Below are positions 53,017 through 63,981 of a stretch of DNA of 64,000 nt, in pieces. This DNA is from Portulaca oleracea. Lineage: Eukaryota; Streptophyta; Magnoliopsida; Caryophyllales; Portulacaceae. The notes under the pieces were generated by a model. The model was not told the origin of the DNA. It saw only the letters and a list, made by a program, of their open reading frames with translations, and ran no database searches. The position numbers and the translations under genes were made by a program. How positions within the stretch are numbered: position 1 is the stretch's first letter; each line of letters opens with the position of its first letter. Where the stretch lies: the NCBI GenBank assembly GCA_029582165.1, contig CM055885.1, positions 13,843,729 through 13,907,728 of the forward strand, written 5' to 3'.

Positions 53017-55127
53017 ACACACCACCTTGCGCCGGGTGGAGGAAGTTCATATTTTCGTTGTGAACAGAATTCCGGAGTATTGTCGCATGATCGCATCGTG
53101 TGCACTCCCTTCCCAACCAGCATTGACAAACACGAACCTTCCATCAAAGTCCATGACAGCTAAGACGTTGAACGTTTTGTTTCCCTTTCGGCCAAAGTAG
53201 GCATCCCCGTCTTCGTGATTGATGACACAATTATTATGTGTCCCATCTAGGGCTCCTATAGCTTCTTGCATTGAAAGTTTCAAGCTAATTACATTTGTTA
53301 TGGTTTAATAACATTAAAATCATGAAAACATTACGACACAGACATATTAATTTAAAGGGTTTAGAAACGAACCCGCAATGGGTACAGGACTTCATTGCCT
53401 GGTATGCTGAACACAGGGTGTAATTCATATTGGCTACGGTATGGCTTGATAATGTCCTTCGCCAGTTTGCACAACGCGTTTATTACTTGGTTGTGGTAGT
53501 AACATATAGTAGACTTAAATCAGTGGAAACGTGTGTGGATGTCGGTGTAGGACACTCCATGGGCAAATATGTACAAAGACATTGCCAGTATCTCTGGCAG
53601 GTGCAACTCATGTCCGTACGGTTTAAAATACAAGGGTAAATTAATCTGTAAAATACAGACCATAGCGGAAGCGGATAGGGAGACGGTAGAGATTACGACA
53701 AAATTAAGAATGGAAATAATGCGATAGAATTTGACACAAAATTTACGTGGGAAACCGAAGTACTCAGAGAAAAACTCACGGATGGCGACAACCAGAAAAT
53801 AATCCACTATGAGAAAAATAGGAGTACAAACGATCACTACCACAGGGTATGGTACGATCTATTAGGAGATTACAAATTAATCTCTTAACCCTCAACTTAC
53901 TATTTCGCAAAGGGAATAGAGGTGGTACACACTCTAAAATAAATTAGGCAGAATACTCCACTCTAATTTTATCTCTCAATTTTATGAGTGTGTAAAATAA
54001 ATATGTGAGGAAATAAAACCAAAAGGTTTTACGAAATGAATAAAAGAATGAATGGGGTGAAGGAATGAATCCCGGTTGATTTAAATAGGCAAGCCTTGTA
54101 CGTGATCTCCTCAATCAAAAGCATAATTGTAGGCTCAAATTATGCAGCATGTGATACCTTCATTGGTGGATAAAAAATTCAACTTAATTACCTCCCTTTG
54201 ACTTGGATGTTCGACGCCTACAATGCAATGGCCCTCCTTTCCATATATTTCTTTTCATTTCTTTCATTAATTAATTGTGTATATTTGTGGACCCGTAGGA
54301 GGATCCAGTTGGCCACCATACCCAACAACGTCCTTCTGTTATATTTGATTTAGTGCGTAACAAATGGATTAATGACTGGAAGGCTTCCCTGTTAAGCCTA
54401 AACAGCTTATGGGAAAGATCTGGCCTATTACCATATAGTACCTGATGAACAAATTCGTCACCCCTTCCCCCCTCTAACACGAGGAAGACGAGTTAATCCG
54501 AGTCGTCTCTGTTAGGCTCGCAATCAGCTTAGGGCGTGACCAAAATAGTTGTCTAATTCGTCTGCATAATCGTACACATCTTCGATCTTGTTGTTTTGCT
54601 TGATGTATCGCAGGGTCTGGTGTATAAACTGAGGTCCTATGGAGGTGAAGTATGGGTTGGCCAACATCCTCTTTTGTATGGTTGTGAACATTAATTGGAC
54701 GTTAGAGGTCACTTGTTCTGGTCAGCCACACTTTGAGGACGGTGTTGTGGTGCCAGCGCAAAGCTCCCAACCGTTGGTCTTTCTTCATAACCACCAATGT
54801 TGTCGTTGGATTGCACTCTTTTGTATGCCCTTTCCTCATCATCAGTGCTTGGGCGCTTACAACCACCCCCAACCCATTGATCCCAACCCCCAACTACTGC
54901 TTCCCTTTGTGCCCTAGGCGGTGACCTACTCTCCGAAGACCTCCTGGACACATCTTGGACCAGATCATCGTCATGCGTGGATGCGCCCCTTCGTCACTAT
55001 CACCTCTCCATTCATCTATCTCCACACTGAAGGTCAACATTTGATTCCTGGAACTCCCTTCACCGCGGCACATTCCACTACGACCTGACCTACTGCTACC
55101 ACCACGCTGCCAACCATCTCCTCTCCC

Positions 55128-55590
55128 CAGTGGCGAATCCAGGATTTAGAGTCAGTGGTGTCAAGATAATTTTCTTTAAAAAAAATTGAACATCACAAAT
55201 AAACGCTAAAATAAACGTCAAAATATAACCTATTCGTGGGAGGTCGATTCCGTAGCCACCTTCTTAAAGTATCATTCCATCTTAAACTAAAATTAAAAAA
55301 ATAAAATTATAAACACCTACAATTTTACAAAACACACTAAACCTAATCTAATAAATTAACAAATTTCATTCAAACACTTTAATAGCCTCCACAGTTTCAC
55401 ATAAATGGTACATAATTCAATTTATAAGTGTACAAATAATAATTAAACAAAATTTGCTCATTCATATACATACAACAAACAATTAACAAACCCAAATTTA
55501 ATCATATTGACTTAATCACATAAATCTAATTCATAAATTACAACAAATATGAGAATAATTTCAATAAAGAGGAAAGAGTAATTTGAGAAA

Positions 55591-55631
<41 letters not shown>

Positions 55632-56065
55632 TATTTCCTCAAAAAAAATATATAAATAATAATGATAATAAATTACAATTCAATTATGGAGTTAGGGTTA
55701 GAGAGATTAAAAAATAATAATAATAACAATAATAAATAATGATGATAATAACGGAAAAATAAAAAGCTGCTAATAGGAATTGAACTCACGACCTCAGTGT
55801 CCCATTAGTACTTCCACCTATATTAAAACAAAACATAGAAAATGATGCTAATAGGGATTGAACCCACGACCTTCGTGTCCGATTAGTTCCTTACACAAGG
55901 AAAGGATGTAAACCAACACACTCACAAACCTTTATGGTTCATTGCAGTGTCAATTAATATATAACCAATATATGTTTCTTAGGTTTTCTACACAGATTAT
56001 TTTTTTTTAAAAAAAAATGAATGGTGTCAATTGACACCATACTCATACACATAGATCCGCCCCTG
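55128..56065. mobile_element. Non-autonomous hAT element in Harbinger ORF1
   Basis: The ends CAGTGGCGAATCCAG and TAGATCCGCCCCTG (inverted) are flanked by CCTCTCCC (55120-55127) and CCTCTTCC (56066-56073), 7 of 8 matching. The interior has (AAT)n at about 55592-55626 and two copies of a GGAATTGAACTCACGACCT-like phrase (about 55775 and 55855). No transposase is present. Confidence 0.82.
56021..56040. repeat. Perfect 20-bp palindrome near hAT end
   Basis: ATGGTGTCAATTGACACCAT equals its own reverse complement. It lies 25 bp inside the right end of the hAT element and is a candidate protein-binding site. Confidence 0.9.
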
Positions 56066-56103
56066 CCTCTTCCCAAGGTGCCTTCCCCACCACCACTACC
56101 ATC

Positions 56104-56160
56104 GCTGAAGCATGATGGGGACATTGCATGTTGCTGAAGCATGATGGGGACATTGCATGC
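56104..56160. repeat. 29-bp tandem duplication in Myb-like ORF1
   Basis: GCTGAAGCATGATGGGGACATT plus five bases occurs twice with a period of 29 bp, which is not a multiple of three, so it shifts the frame of ORF1. Confidence 0.85.
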
Positions 56161-57076
56161 TTTTCGGTTGTAACTTCTTCACCCCAAAGTTCAACCATTA
56201 AATTTAGACCAGGTTGAGGGTATCCATCTCTTATACAATGATACTTGGCATGGGGGTACGACTATAAGAAATGAAAATTCAATCAGAAACGTGCAACTCA
56301 ATTTGAACCAACATACAATGTATGCATAAATAAGCGAAGTACTGAAATTAATAATAATCTTACCGCATTGAAAGCTCTTTTTTGTCCAGCGTTAAGTACT
56401 ACTCTCCCTCCTCCTCTACCATACCCTACTCCAGTAGTGCCATGGGACATAACTATCCACGCTCTATACACAACCTTTAAATCAGTTATTCGACGTTTGC
56501 AGCTACGTGCGGGGCAATTATGGAAATGTCTCTTCCGCATTTGGGCGACTATATGTTTCTCTAAATCAAGTTGGAAAACACTCATCTCTTTTGGCTTTAA
56601 GATATACTTCGAGCAATGCAATTGACTCTTGTTCACCCCAGGCGGGCCTACGAATCCTTCTATTACTTGATTGCCTTCGCCAATCCATTGAGTGACTAAC
56701 CAATGAATCAAGATACATATTTGTCAATGTTTACTGATACAAGTTGGAGGTTAAATTTGTTAAGATAACCACTATGAAAAGACATTGTTATATACATACT
56801 CTTATTTACACAGCCACGATCATACCATTTACAATACATCTAACTCTTATATACTTTTCACAATTATCTTTAGACACTGCCAAATTTGATAATGTCTTAG
56901 GTCATGTTCCTTTCTGATATATGAATAATTAACTGTAAACATCTCACTCTTTTACATTACATCATATTTCACTGACAGCCCAAGGGTTTTTTTGTAACTA
57001 ACCTTGCCAAACTCATAATGTCCATGGATGAATTTTCCAAACAACCACAATCAACCATCATATACAACACTCAACC

Positions 57077-60000
57077 TGTAAAACCCCGAAAAATGTTGTT
57101 ATTTATACCGTTGAAATTCCTAACGTGCGTTATTTTCCGTTTATTTATATGAGTTGTTATCACGTGGAGCTTATAGGACCGCGAGTGAGTCTCTTAGAAT
57201 TTTTATCGGTCAAATAATATCAGTTGAAGACTTTTTGGGTATCGGTTAATATTAATTGGGATCAGTTTGTAAAAACTGTTTAAGGAAAGGTGTTGTTTTA
57301 GGAAAAGATTAATTTTGGAAAGGTGTTACTAACACCTAGGTTTAATTTGTACTAATTTTACCTTAATTTCTCCCTCTAAATATACCCTATTTGGGACCCC
57401 TACCTTTTTTATAATACCCTAGAAATCTACATCAGCCGCAATTCACATATTTTATTCCCTCTATCTCCTCCTCCCTCTTCATTCCTATTCTTCTCCGCTG
57501 CTTCTCCCTGACGCCACGCACCACCACACCAATCACCTCCTACCACCCTCCTTTCTTCCCCATTTCACCGGAAACCACCACCTCCTGCTGTTCCGACCAC
57601 CACACGCCGACCATCGCTCTTTTCCTCCGCCAACCGACGCCAAAAAACCGACCCCAACCCTCCCACCGCACCTCGACGCACCACCCACACCACCACCTCC
57701 AACCACCCTCTTTCCACCTGCATTTCGACGTCGGTCACCACCTCACCACTTTCCGACCAGCACTGCTCCACTTCCGGCCGTCACCGTCGCCCATAACCCC
57801 CTTCAAAACACCACCTCCGAAACCCTTTCTTTGCCCTAACCGAGACCTTCAACCACCGCAACGTCGTCCCAGCTCCGGCGACCGCCCCAACTCTGGCGAC
57901 CTTCCTCCCAGCTCCGACGATCGTCACCTACGACACCCAGCTGAGACCAGAAGAGCAACCAACCCCTCTGTTTTCCCTTCGGAATTCCGCCGCCGTTGCC
58001 GCCCTCTTTTCGACGCCGGAGACCTGCTACCACTGCCTAGCCACCGGACGTCGACCACCAGCACCGCCCTAAGCGCCACCCCCCTGTTGGCTTTTGATAA
58101 TAAAACTCTAACCCTATTTTTCTCTATATATATTTTTGGGTTGTATTGTTGTTAAATGTTGTTCTGTGTTTGTGATTATGTATTCTTGAATGAGTTGTTG
58201 AGGTATTAAGTGGGTGTGTAAATGTTGGTATTTTGAGAATATGATTAGTAACTTGAAACGTTGTTTAAGGTTGAGTTAGAAATGAGTATGTATTTGATGT
58301 GGTTGATGCAAAAACCCTTGGTTAGTTCACGTCATTAGTGAGTGTTCATAATGTTGAAATTCATGTTAGTATCATGTTGTCATTGTACTGTTAAGTTCAT
58401 GTTGTTAATATTAGCAAGTTGTTTCTATTACTAGGTTTCATAGTAAATATTTCATGTTATTAAGTTCATGATATTATCAAGTTTCCATTATATTAGTAAG
58501 TTCAAATCATTATTTTGAAGTTCATATTATTTGTGAGTACTTTTGATTATTAAAATTTTTAAGTCCCTATTACTATTGTTACTAAGTTTTTCATATTATT
58601 ATTATTATTATTATCAAGTTTTCATAATAATATTATTAAGTTTTGTGCTATTGGTAAGTTTTTCTTCTTATTATTATTATTACCAAGTTGTCGTTATTTT
58701 GAAGTTTTCATATTAAATATATGTTCTTGATATTCCATGTCATTGTTAGGTTTTCATATCGTTAGTTAAAGTGAGTAGGTTTCAATTATGTTATCAAATG
58801 TTCATTAGGATAGGTCATGTATTCTTGAGTATAGAGTTGGTTTAAAAATATCATGCTAAGGTTTAGGTGTTTTAGGGTTGGTTTATGATGATCTTGGAAA
58901 CCTACAAATATGCTAGGAACCCTAAAAAGGTAGTTTTAGATGAGAATGCATGATTGTATGACCTAGCATGTTATTGCATGAATAATGGCATAATTGTAAA
59001 TTTCGTGAATAGCACCAAGCAAAGCTTTTATGTCTAAAGTTGTTATTGTCCTTAAAGTCAATTATTATTTGATTAATGTAGAGTTATTGTTGACATGATT
59101 TTATGTCAGTACACTTTATGAGATAATCCTTGTTTTAAAGACTATAAATAGTGATTTTGATTGTTATGCTCGTTACATGGCTAACTAATTAGTAAGAAGA
59201 TGATAAGTTGGGGGTAGGGTAGGATTCGTGAGTAACTAATTATCGTAGAGAGTATTAATTTTAGAAGTTTATATTCGAATCCTAGGTTCGAGCGAGACGA
59301 CAAAGTAATAGCTCCTGTGTGTAAGTGTTGCAGTAAAGAGAAACTGTTCAGGTAATGTCTATGTCCTAATCCCCTTTGGAATACTCTTTTATCTATTTTG
59401 TGATTTTAATTTGTTTTATAAGGCATGCATCTCGCGCAGGGATTTTCTGTAAAGTTAGACAGTCTGATTTGGATGTCTGTGAGTTGTATCTTTTTTAGTT
59501 GAGTAAAACGTGACTATCTTTTAAACTCTGAGTTTTATTCTGTCAGTTTTGGAAACTGGGTTGAGTTTTGTTTGAAGTCTGACATTTGATAATTCATAAG
59601 ATACTAATAATCAAAGTGAAACCATAAGCGAGTTGCGGGTAACGACCCATATACCAGGATATGTTCCTGCAAGGGAGTTATCAAGAAATCGGGGAGTCCC
59701 GATATATTTCTGAGATTGTGCACACATCTTATTCTGTTTCTAAAACTAGCCATCCATATTCTGATTCTGAGGATCTGAGATCCTATTCTGATTTTGAGTT
59801 ATGATATTATGGGGATAGGCAAATCCCACTCGCATAATAAAATTCTGATTGTTTTCTGAGGAAATGATTACTCTGTTTCTGATTTTTGATTTTTGATTAC
59901 TCTGTTTCTGATTTCTGATTTCTGATTCTGAGTTTAAAAGGGGTAATTGAGCTTTCTGGAACGTTGTGTTTTTCTGAGTTGAAAACTTGTGTTGTTGGTT

Positions 60001-60490
60001 TATGAACTCTTGTTATTTCTAGGTTGGGATTCAAATGAGTTGCGAAAATGTTTGACTTGTTCCCCTCCCCTAAATAAATTGAAATGAACTTTAAATTGTT
60101 TTGACAATTAGGGATAGACATTAATCACATTATCGAGGTTTCCCCTCATGTTGTGAATGTTTTGTTTTCAGGTGAAGATTAATTATGTGATGGGGACGGG
60201 CAATAGAAGTGAAGACGTTGAAGTTGGACGTTTTGAGAATAAAGTTTAGTTTATGTTTAAACTTGAAGTTTAATTAATGTTGAGTTTTTATTGTTCTAGA
60301 ATTCGAAGTTCGTTTCGTTTGTTAAAATTGAAGTAAACAGTTATCGCTTGCTGTTAGTTTTCCTTTCTTGCCTTGTATCTCTTCGGAGGTACAGCAGTAA
60401 CGCCCTAGTAAATAAAATGAGTAAAAAAGTAAAATGAAAAAGAAGTGGGTCTTCCACTGTTAACGTTAGTCTAACTTTGACGTTTTTCTC
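57077..60490 (+). mobile_element. Large Ty3 LTR, copy 4, opposite orientation
   Basis: Starts TGTAAAACCCCGAAAAATG on the plus strand. A CT- and C-rich leader-like block lies at 57480-58090 (CCACCACC, CCGACCACC), a donor-like CAGGTAATGTCTATG at 59349, an acceptor-like TTTGTTTTCAGGTGAAG at 60161-60177, and the conserved tail TTAACGTTAGTCTAACTTTGAC at about 60460. The last 30 or so bases (with TTACA) are missing, so no target duplication could be verified. The proline-rich leader frames are not convincing genes. Confidence 0.75.
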
Positions 60491-61960
60491 CATGAAAGAA
60501 GTTCACAAAAGATGTCCACAATCAATAAGCATATGGTTGTCAAAAAAAAAAAAATTTGTCAATTCTCATACAATGCCATTATTTCGTCTGACCATACGTT
60601 TTCATCTTACAAAAGCATTATACAAGAAACCCAAAAACATCTGATAACCAAGGGAATCCAGAAGAATTGGACGAACATAGAAAATCTTAAATCTACCAAC
60701 AATTGAAATGGATGTAATGGCTAACCTTTCACAAGTCAATAAAGGAGAAATCCTAAACTAAAGAAAAATTCATGAATTAAACTCAGAACCATACCTTCAC
60801 TTGACTCTTTCCCATATCTCGACTTTGGCAATCGGTGTATGGACCCTTACTGAATTTATAAGGGTTGAGTTCATAGCTTTCCTTCTACGGTACCCTATTG
60901 ACCACTTGACATGGCCCATCGATGAAACGTGTTGCAGAATCAGTGCTTTTAATTCACGCATATCTGAACTACCTCCCATTATTATTTCCCTTCCGCCTGA
61001 CACCCTAATTTCCAGCTACAACGATTTCTTTCCACCCATACCCCGTGTATTTACTCACCACTCCTCCACCGACAACAGCTGTGAGGGTAGCAGTGGAATT
61101 CGCATTCCCAAACGAGCATGAATCCACTAGTGATATCAGACAAAGGTGAAACAGGACCTTCAATTATTGACAACTTTTACGCTTTTGAAGAATTCAATTT
61201 TCAAATCCTTGCTTTGACCATTATTGGCCGAACGCTACCAAATTAGGGTTCGAAAGAATGAGAGACAAAGAGACTGACAGAGAGAACGAGAGCCAGAGAG
61301 CTAAAATAGAGAGAGACAGAGAGATCGAAGGAGAAGCAAGATGGGAAGAGGGTGAAAGAGATGAGAGCTGCACAAACGAACGTTGGAGGTGGACAATCCA
61401 AAGATATGAGACAATGTGAGAGTGGGATGTGTCAGTATTGATTACCATGCCTAACCAAGGTTGTTAAAATTGGGATCCTAACTCAAAACTACCGGGAAGT
61501 TAGGATCGGAAATTAGTCCATGTAGGTTTGTGGATCGTGTGTAAATAGTAAAATCGTATCGAGGATTTTGGACCTTAAAATCGTAGGATCGAGATTTTAA
61601 TAACTATGTGCCTAACCCTACCTATCTCTTTTTCCTCCCTAACAACCAAATTAACATCTTCAATTTATTTCATTAATAACAACTTTTCCATTTATTTTTT
61701 CAGCACATTTCAAAATTTAATAATAAAATATTCCAACATCACTCACTCAATTCAAACTTATCCAAATTCAAAAAAATATTATCAAATCAAATCAAATCAA
61801 ATCAAATCCAAATTCAAAAAAATATTATCAAATCAAATCAAATCCAATTCAGTCCAATCAATTCATCCAAACCCCATTCACTCGGATCCAAAGAACAACA
61901 CCTGATTTATAACTCAACATTCCTAAAAAAAAAAAACGAAAAGAAAACGCTATACTCATT
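60491..61960. other. Unassigned region with AATCA repeats
   Basis: No recognisable gene. Overlapping frames at 60790-61121 on both strands match nothing I know. 61255-61345 is GA-rich (GAGAGACAGAGAGATCGAAG) and could be a CT-rich leader on the minus strand. 61763-61850 holds tandem AAATC units within a duplicated 44-bp phrase (CAAATTCAAAAAAATATTAT start). Confidence 0.4.
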
Positions 61961-62198
61961 GGACTCTCCCGTCATCGGGTCCTGCTAATCCCACTCTCCT
62001 GCTCCCTCCCCCCACTTCGTTCGCCGTGAAGGTATCCCGCCGGCGATTCAGCTTTTCCGGCGCCGGTTAACTCCCTCCGGAGAGTTTTCTCTCTCCTAGT
62101 CGACGCCTCCGCCGCCACGTCCGCCGTGACTGCTACACCTCCGCCATTTTCATCGGCGTTCGTCTCTCCTTTATATTTCTAGGTCATCATTGTTCTGC
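61960..62198 (+). promoter_or_regulatory. Probable 5' UTR exon of a host gene leaving the window
   Basis: A CT- and GC-rich block (CCGCCGGCGATTCAGC, CGCCTCCGCCGCCACG) is followed by GTTCTGC|GTAAGTTTC, a strong donor, then T-rich intron-like sequence. This is the look of a plant leader exon. The coding exons would lie to the right, beyond an LTR retrotransposon inserted in the intron. The product is unknown. Confidence 0.55.
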
Positions 62199-62547
62199 GT
62201 AAGTTTCTCTCTTCTCTGCGCTGTATACTGGAATTCATTTTGAGATTCTGTTTTGTTTTATGGAAGCTCTATGTCATGTAATGTTAATTGCATTTTCGAG
62301 ACCATGACTGTGTATTAGGGTTTTGACCTATTGAGCTGTGAATTTCCTCGATTTGGTTAAAACTTTTTCTTTGAATCAGTGTTTATAGTGTAGTTGAATT
62401 TGTTCATGCCCTGCTTCTAGGGTTCACCTGTCAATGCTAAGTTGTGGACTATTTGAGGAACTTATGAGAAATTCGAGCGAAAGTTCCTCTGTATGAAAGT
62501 GAGCATGATCTGTGTATCTTCTTTCTAGAGTTTTATGAGTGGTTGTG

Positions 62548-62837
62548 ATGCAGGAATCAGGAGAGGGATGAGAGAAATGAAGAATACCTCTCGAGAAACC
62601 TACACAGGGAATTTGATATAGACTAGAAATTGAAGGATAATGGGTTTAGGAGGGAAAAGAGAGAATTTAGAGAGATAAACAAAGATATATTTCATTCATT
62701 GATCCATTCTACATGTGACTCATAAGATACTTATATAGTAAAGATGACCCCTTCCCCAAGACACTAATATACTAAAATAAAATTACTAAAATAAAACCTC
62801 CATGCCAATCCTATGCCAATCTTCCTATATCATATCA
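62548..62837 (-). repeat. 3' LTR of a minus-strand LTR retrotransposon
   Basis: On the minus strand it begins TGATATGATATAGG right after TTGTTTTGAGGGGGG (polypurine tract, 62838-62852) and ends CTGATTCCTGCATCA. It contains TATATAAGTATC (about 62730) as a likely TATA box. The 5-bp flank is GGTTG (62543-62547); the partner LTR is outside the window. Confidence 0.75.
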
Positions 62838-62852
62838 CCCCCCTCAAAACAA
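62838..62852 (-). promoter_or_regulatory. Polypurine tract
   Basis: TTGTTTTGAGGGGGG on the minus strand sits directly before the 3' LTR. Confidence 0.8.
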
Positions 62853-62880
62853 CCTTGTCCTCAAGGCTGGAAGAAGACTT

Positions 62881-63981
62881 CTAGCGTTGCATTGTTAATG
62901 TAGACTTTAAAAATAGAGGATCAATAGACAATGGAAAGTCACTAGTTGTGAGGTATACCATGTCTCTAGGATCACCAACATAATAAGATGCCATCGATGG
63001 AAAATTTACTTCCAACTCACCAGGGTTGAAAACCATGACCAAAAATCCAACCTTGTTGATGGTATCAAATACAATAAGCATCATATGACAGAAGAAACCT
63101 CCCACCCCTCCAGGATCAAATACTATCGTTGCACTTTTTCTTGGCCAAGCCTGTAAGTAAAACAACCACCCTGATAGTGTTGCATTTGTAGTCACTTTTT
63201 CCCCAACTCTTCCATCCTTGTTTTCTTCACTTGATGAACATAAGTTCAATCTCTTGTAATTCAGCCAATACTGCTCTTTACTACACTTTTCCTTACCAAA
63301 TTCCTTCATTTCTCTCGCCATTAATGTCGCTCCTCCAGGATCAAATGCGACCAAAGCAATGTATACCATCAATGGATCTAGAGAGCAAGGTATCCAACAA
63401 AACTTCCTGCTTGATGGAGAAACTTTACAAACCAAGCTAGGATTGATCCCCAACAAGTTTTCATCAAGCACCTTATTAGGGAAATAGGATTTACCTGGCT
63501 GCCCAAATGTCTCTTGTTGTTGGGGTTGTAAGGTGTGTGTATTATCTCCCTGTATCATACCATCCGGCCCCAAATCTTGAGAATCAATTTCTAGGACAGC
63601 AGCACCCCTTTTAATTTTGCCAAGCATTTCATCGAACAGTTGGTGTGCATTAGGTGATTGGCCTTTCTCAAAGCTTGTATCATACATCTTAGAACCACCC
63701 TTTTCTACTCCATCATTCCCCATTCCACAATCACCAACACCTAAAGCTCCAAGTTCAACTTCCGCTTTCTTGGGCATTTCGTTGAACACTTGGCGAGCAC
63801 CAAGTGATGGACAGTTTTCAGAATATAAACTGAGCTCTTTCTTATCAGCTGGGCTTACTTCCTTCTTAGCATCTTCCAATTGAGCGACCAATGACTTGCT
63901 GGAATTGTTGCTAATATGACTATCTTTTCCTATGTTTTCTTCCCTTGTATTCATTGGTTGTTTCAGCTTCCTTTGCGCCAT
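62881..63981 (-). CDS. 366-residue retrotransposon ORF of unknown function with repeated FDPGG motifs
   Basis: A long minus-strand frame starts MAQRKLKQPMNTREE and ends at TAG (62881-62883). Reading past that TAG in the same frame gives SSSLEDKVVLRG and then the LTR; LED(K)V is the usual last motif of many plant Ty3 polyproteins. The protein has two internal repeat types: ARQVFNEMPKK / AHQLFDEMLGK about 56 residues apart in the acidic N-terminal half, and VAFDPGG / IVFDPGG / MVFNPGE in the C-terminal half. No RT, integrase or zinc knuckle was recognised. It could be a gag-like or extra gene of a non-autonomous Ty3 element, or the tail of a longer frame beyond the window. Function unknown. Confidence 0.6.
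   Translation of the reverse strand: MAQRKLKQPMNTREENIGKDSHISNNSSKSLVAQLEDAKKEVSPADKKELSLYSENCPSLGARQVFNEMPKKAEVELGALGVGDCGMGNDGVEKGGSKMYDTSFEKGQSPNAHQLFDEMLGKIKRGAAVLEIDSQDLGPDGMIQGDNTHTLQPQQQETFGQPGKSYFPNKVLDENLLGINPSLVCKVSPSSRKFCWIPCSLDPLMVYIALVAFDPGGATLMAREMKEFGKEKCSKEQYWLNYKRLNLCSSSEENKDGRVGEKVTTNATLSGWLFYLQAWPRKSATIVFDPGGVGGFFCHMMLIVFDTINKVGFLVMVFNPGELEVNFPSMASYYVGDPRDMVYLTTSDFPLSIDPLFLKSTLTMQR

Larger units (their letters stand above)
48539..54480 (-). pseudogene. PIF/Harbinger transposase (ORF2), split by solo LTR
   Basis: Minus-strand pieces in order are: N-terminal LYGNRPDLSHKLFRLNR (54480-54271), a stretch with VINALCKLAKDIIKPY (about 53500-53370), the DDE core (53283-53047), then beyond the LTR GKCYLVDSGYPNTEGYLAPF (49055-48867) and RGTVERVFGEVK (48865-48539). 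The catalytic residues are Asp in GALDGTH (53245-53247), Asp in GSAHD (53095-53097) and Glu in TVERVFG (48848-48850), all present. Introns are likely near 53290-53370 and at the LTR site. Frame breaks around 53047 and 53600-53850 suggest decay. The enzyme would cut and paste PIF/Harbinger ends, including Tourist-like MITEs. Confidence 0.85.
54520..56711 (-). pseudogene. Harbinger ORF1-like Myb/SANT protein, split by hAT element
   Basis: The exon 56711-56365 contains CKRRITDLKVVYRAWIVM and GTTGVGYGRGGG, the C-terminal part of the plant Myb/SANT-like domain (R-K-LK--Y--W plus TG-GW) that accompanies PIF/Harbinger transposases. It ends at AATGCG|GTAAGA. The following exon (about 56235-56070) includes GYPQPGLNLMVELWGEE-like sequence with a 29-bp internal duplication, then the hAT element. 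Beyond it (55120-54520) come Ser/Arg- and Gly-rich frames and ANPYFTSIGPQF near the end. It probably helps the transposase bind element ends. Confidence 0.65.

Noticed and set aside
57565..58033. Gly- and Val-rich minus-strand frames in LTR copy 4
   Set aside because: Shadow of the CCACC-rich leader block; not conserved in other copies.
57072..60500. A target duplication for LTR copy 4
   Set aside because: The left flank is CAACC but the terminal TTACA of the LTR is missing and no matching repeat follows, so the right end is truncated.
60797..61121. Overlapping 68- and 106-residue frames on opposite strands
   Set aside because: No recognisable domain, splice context or repeat support; left unassigned.
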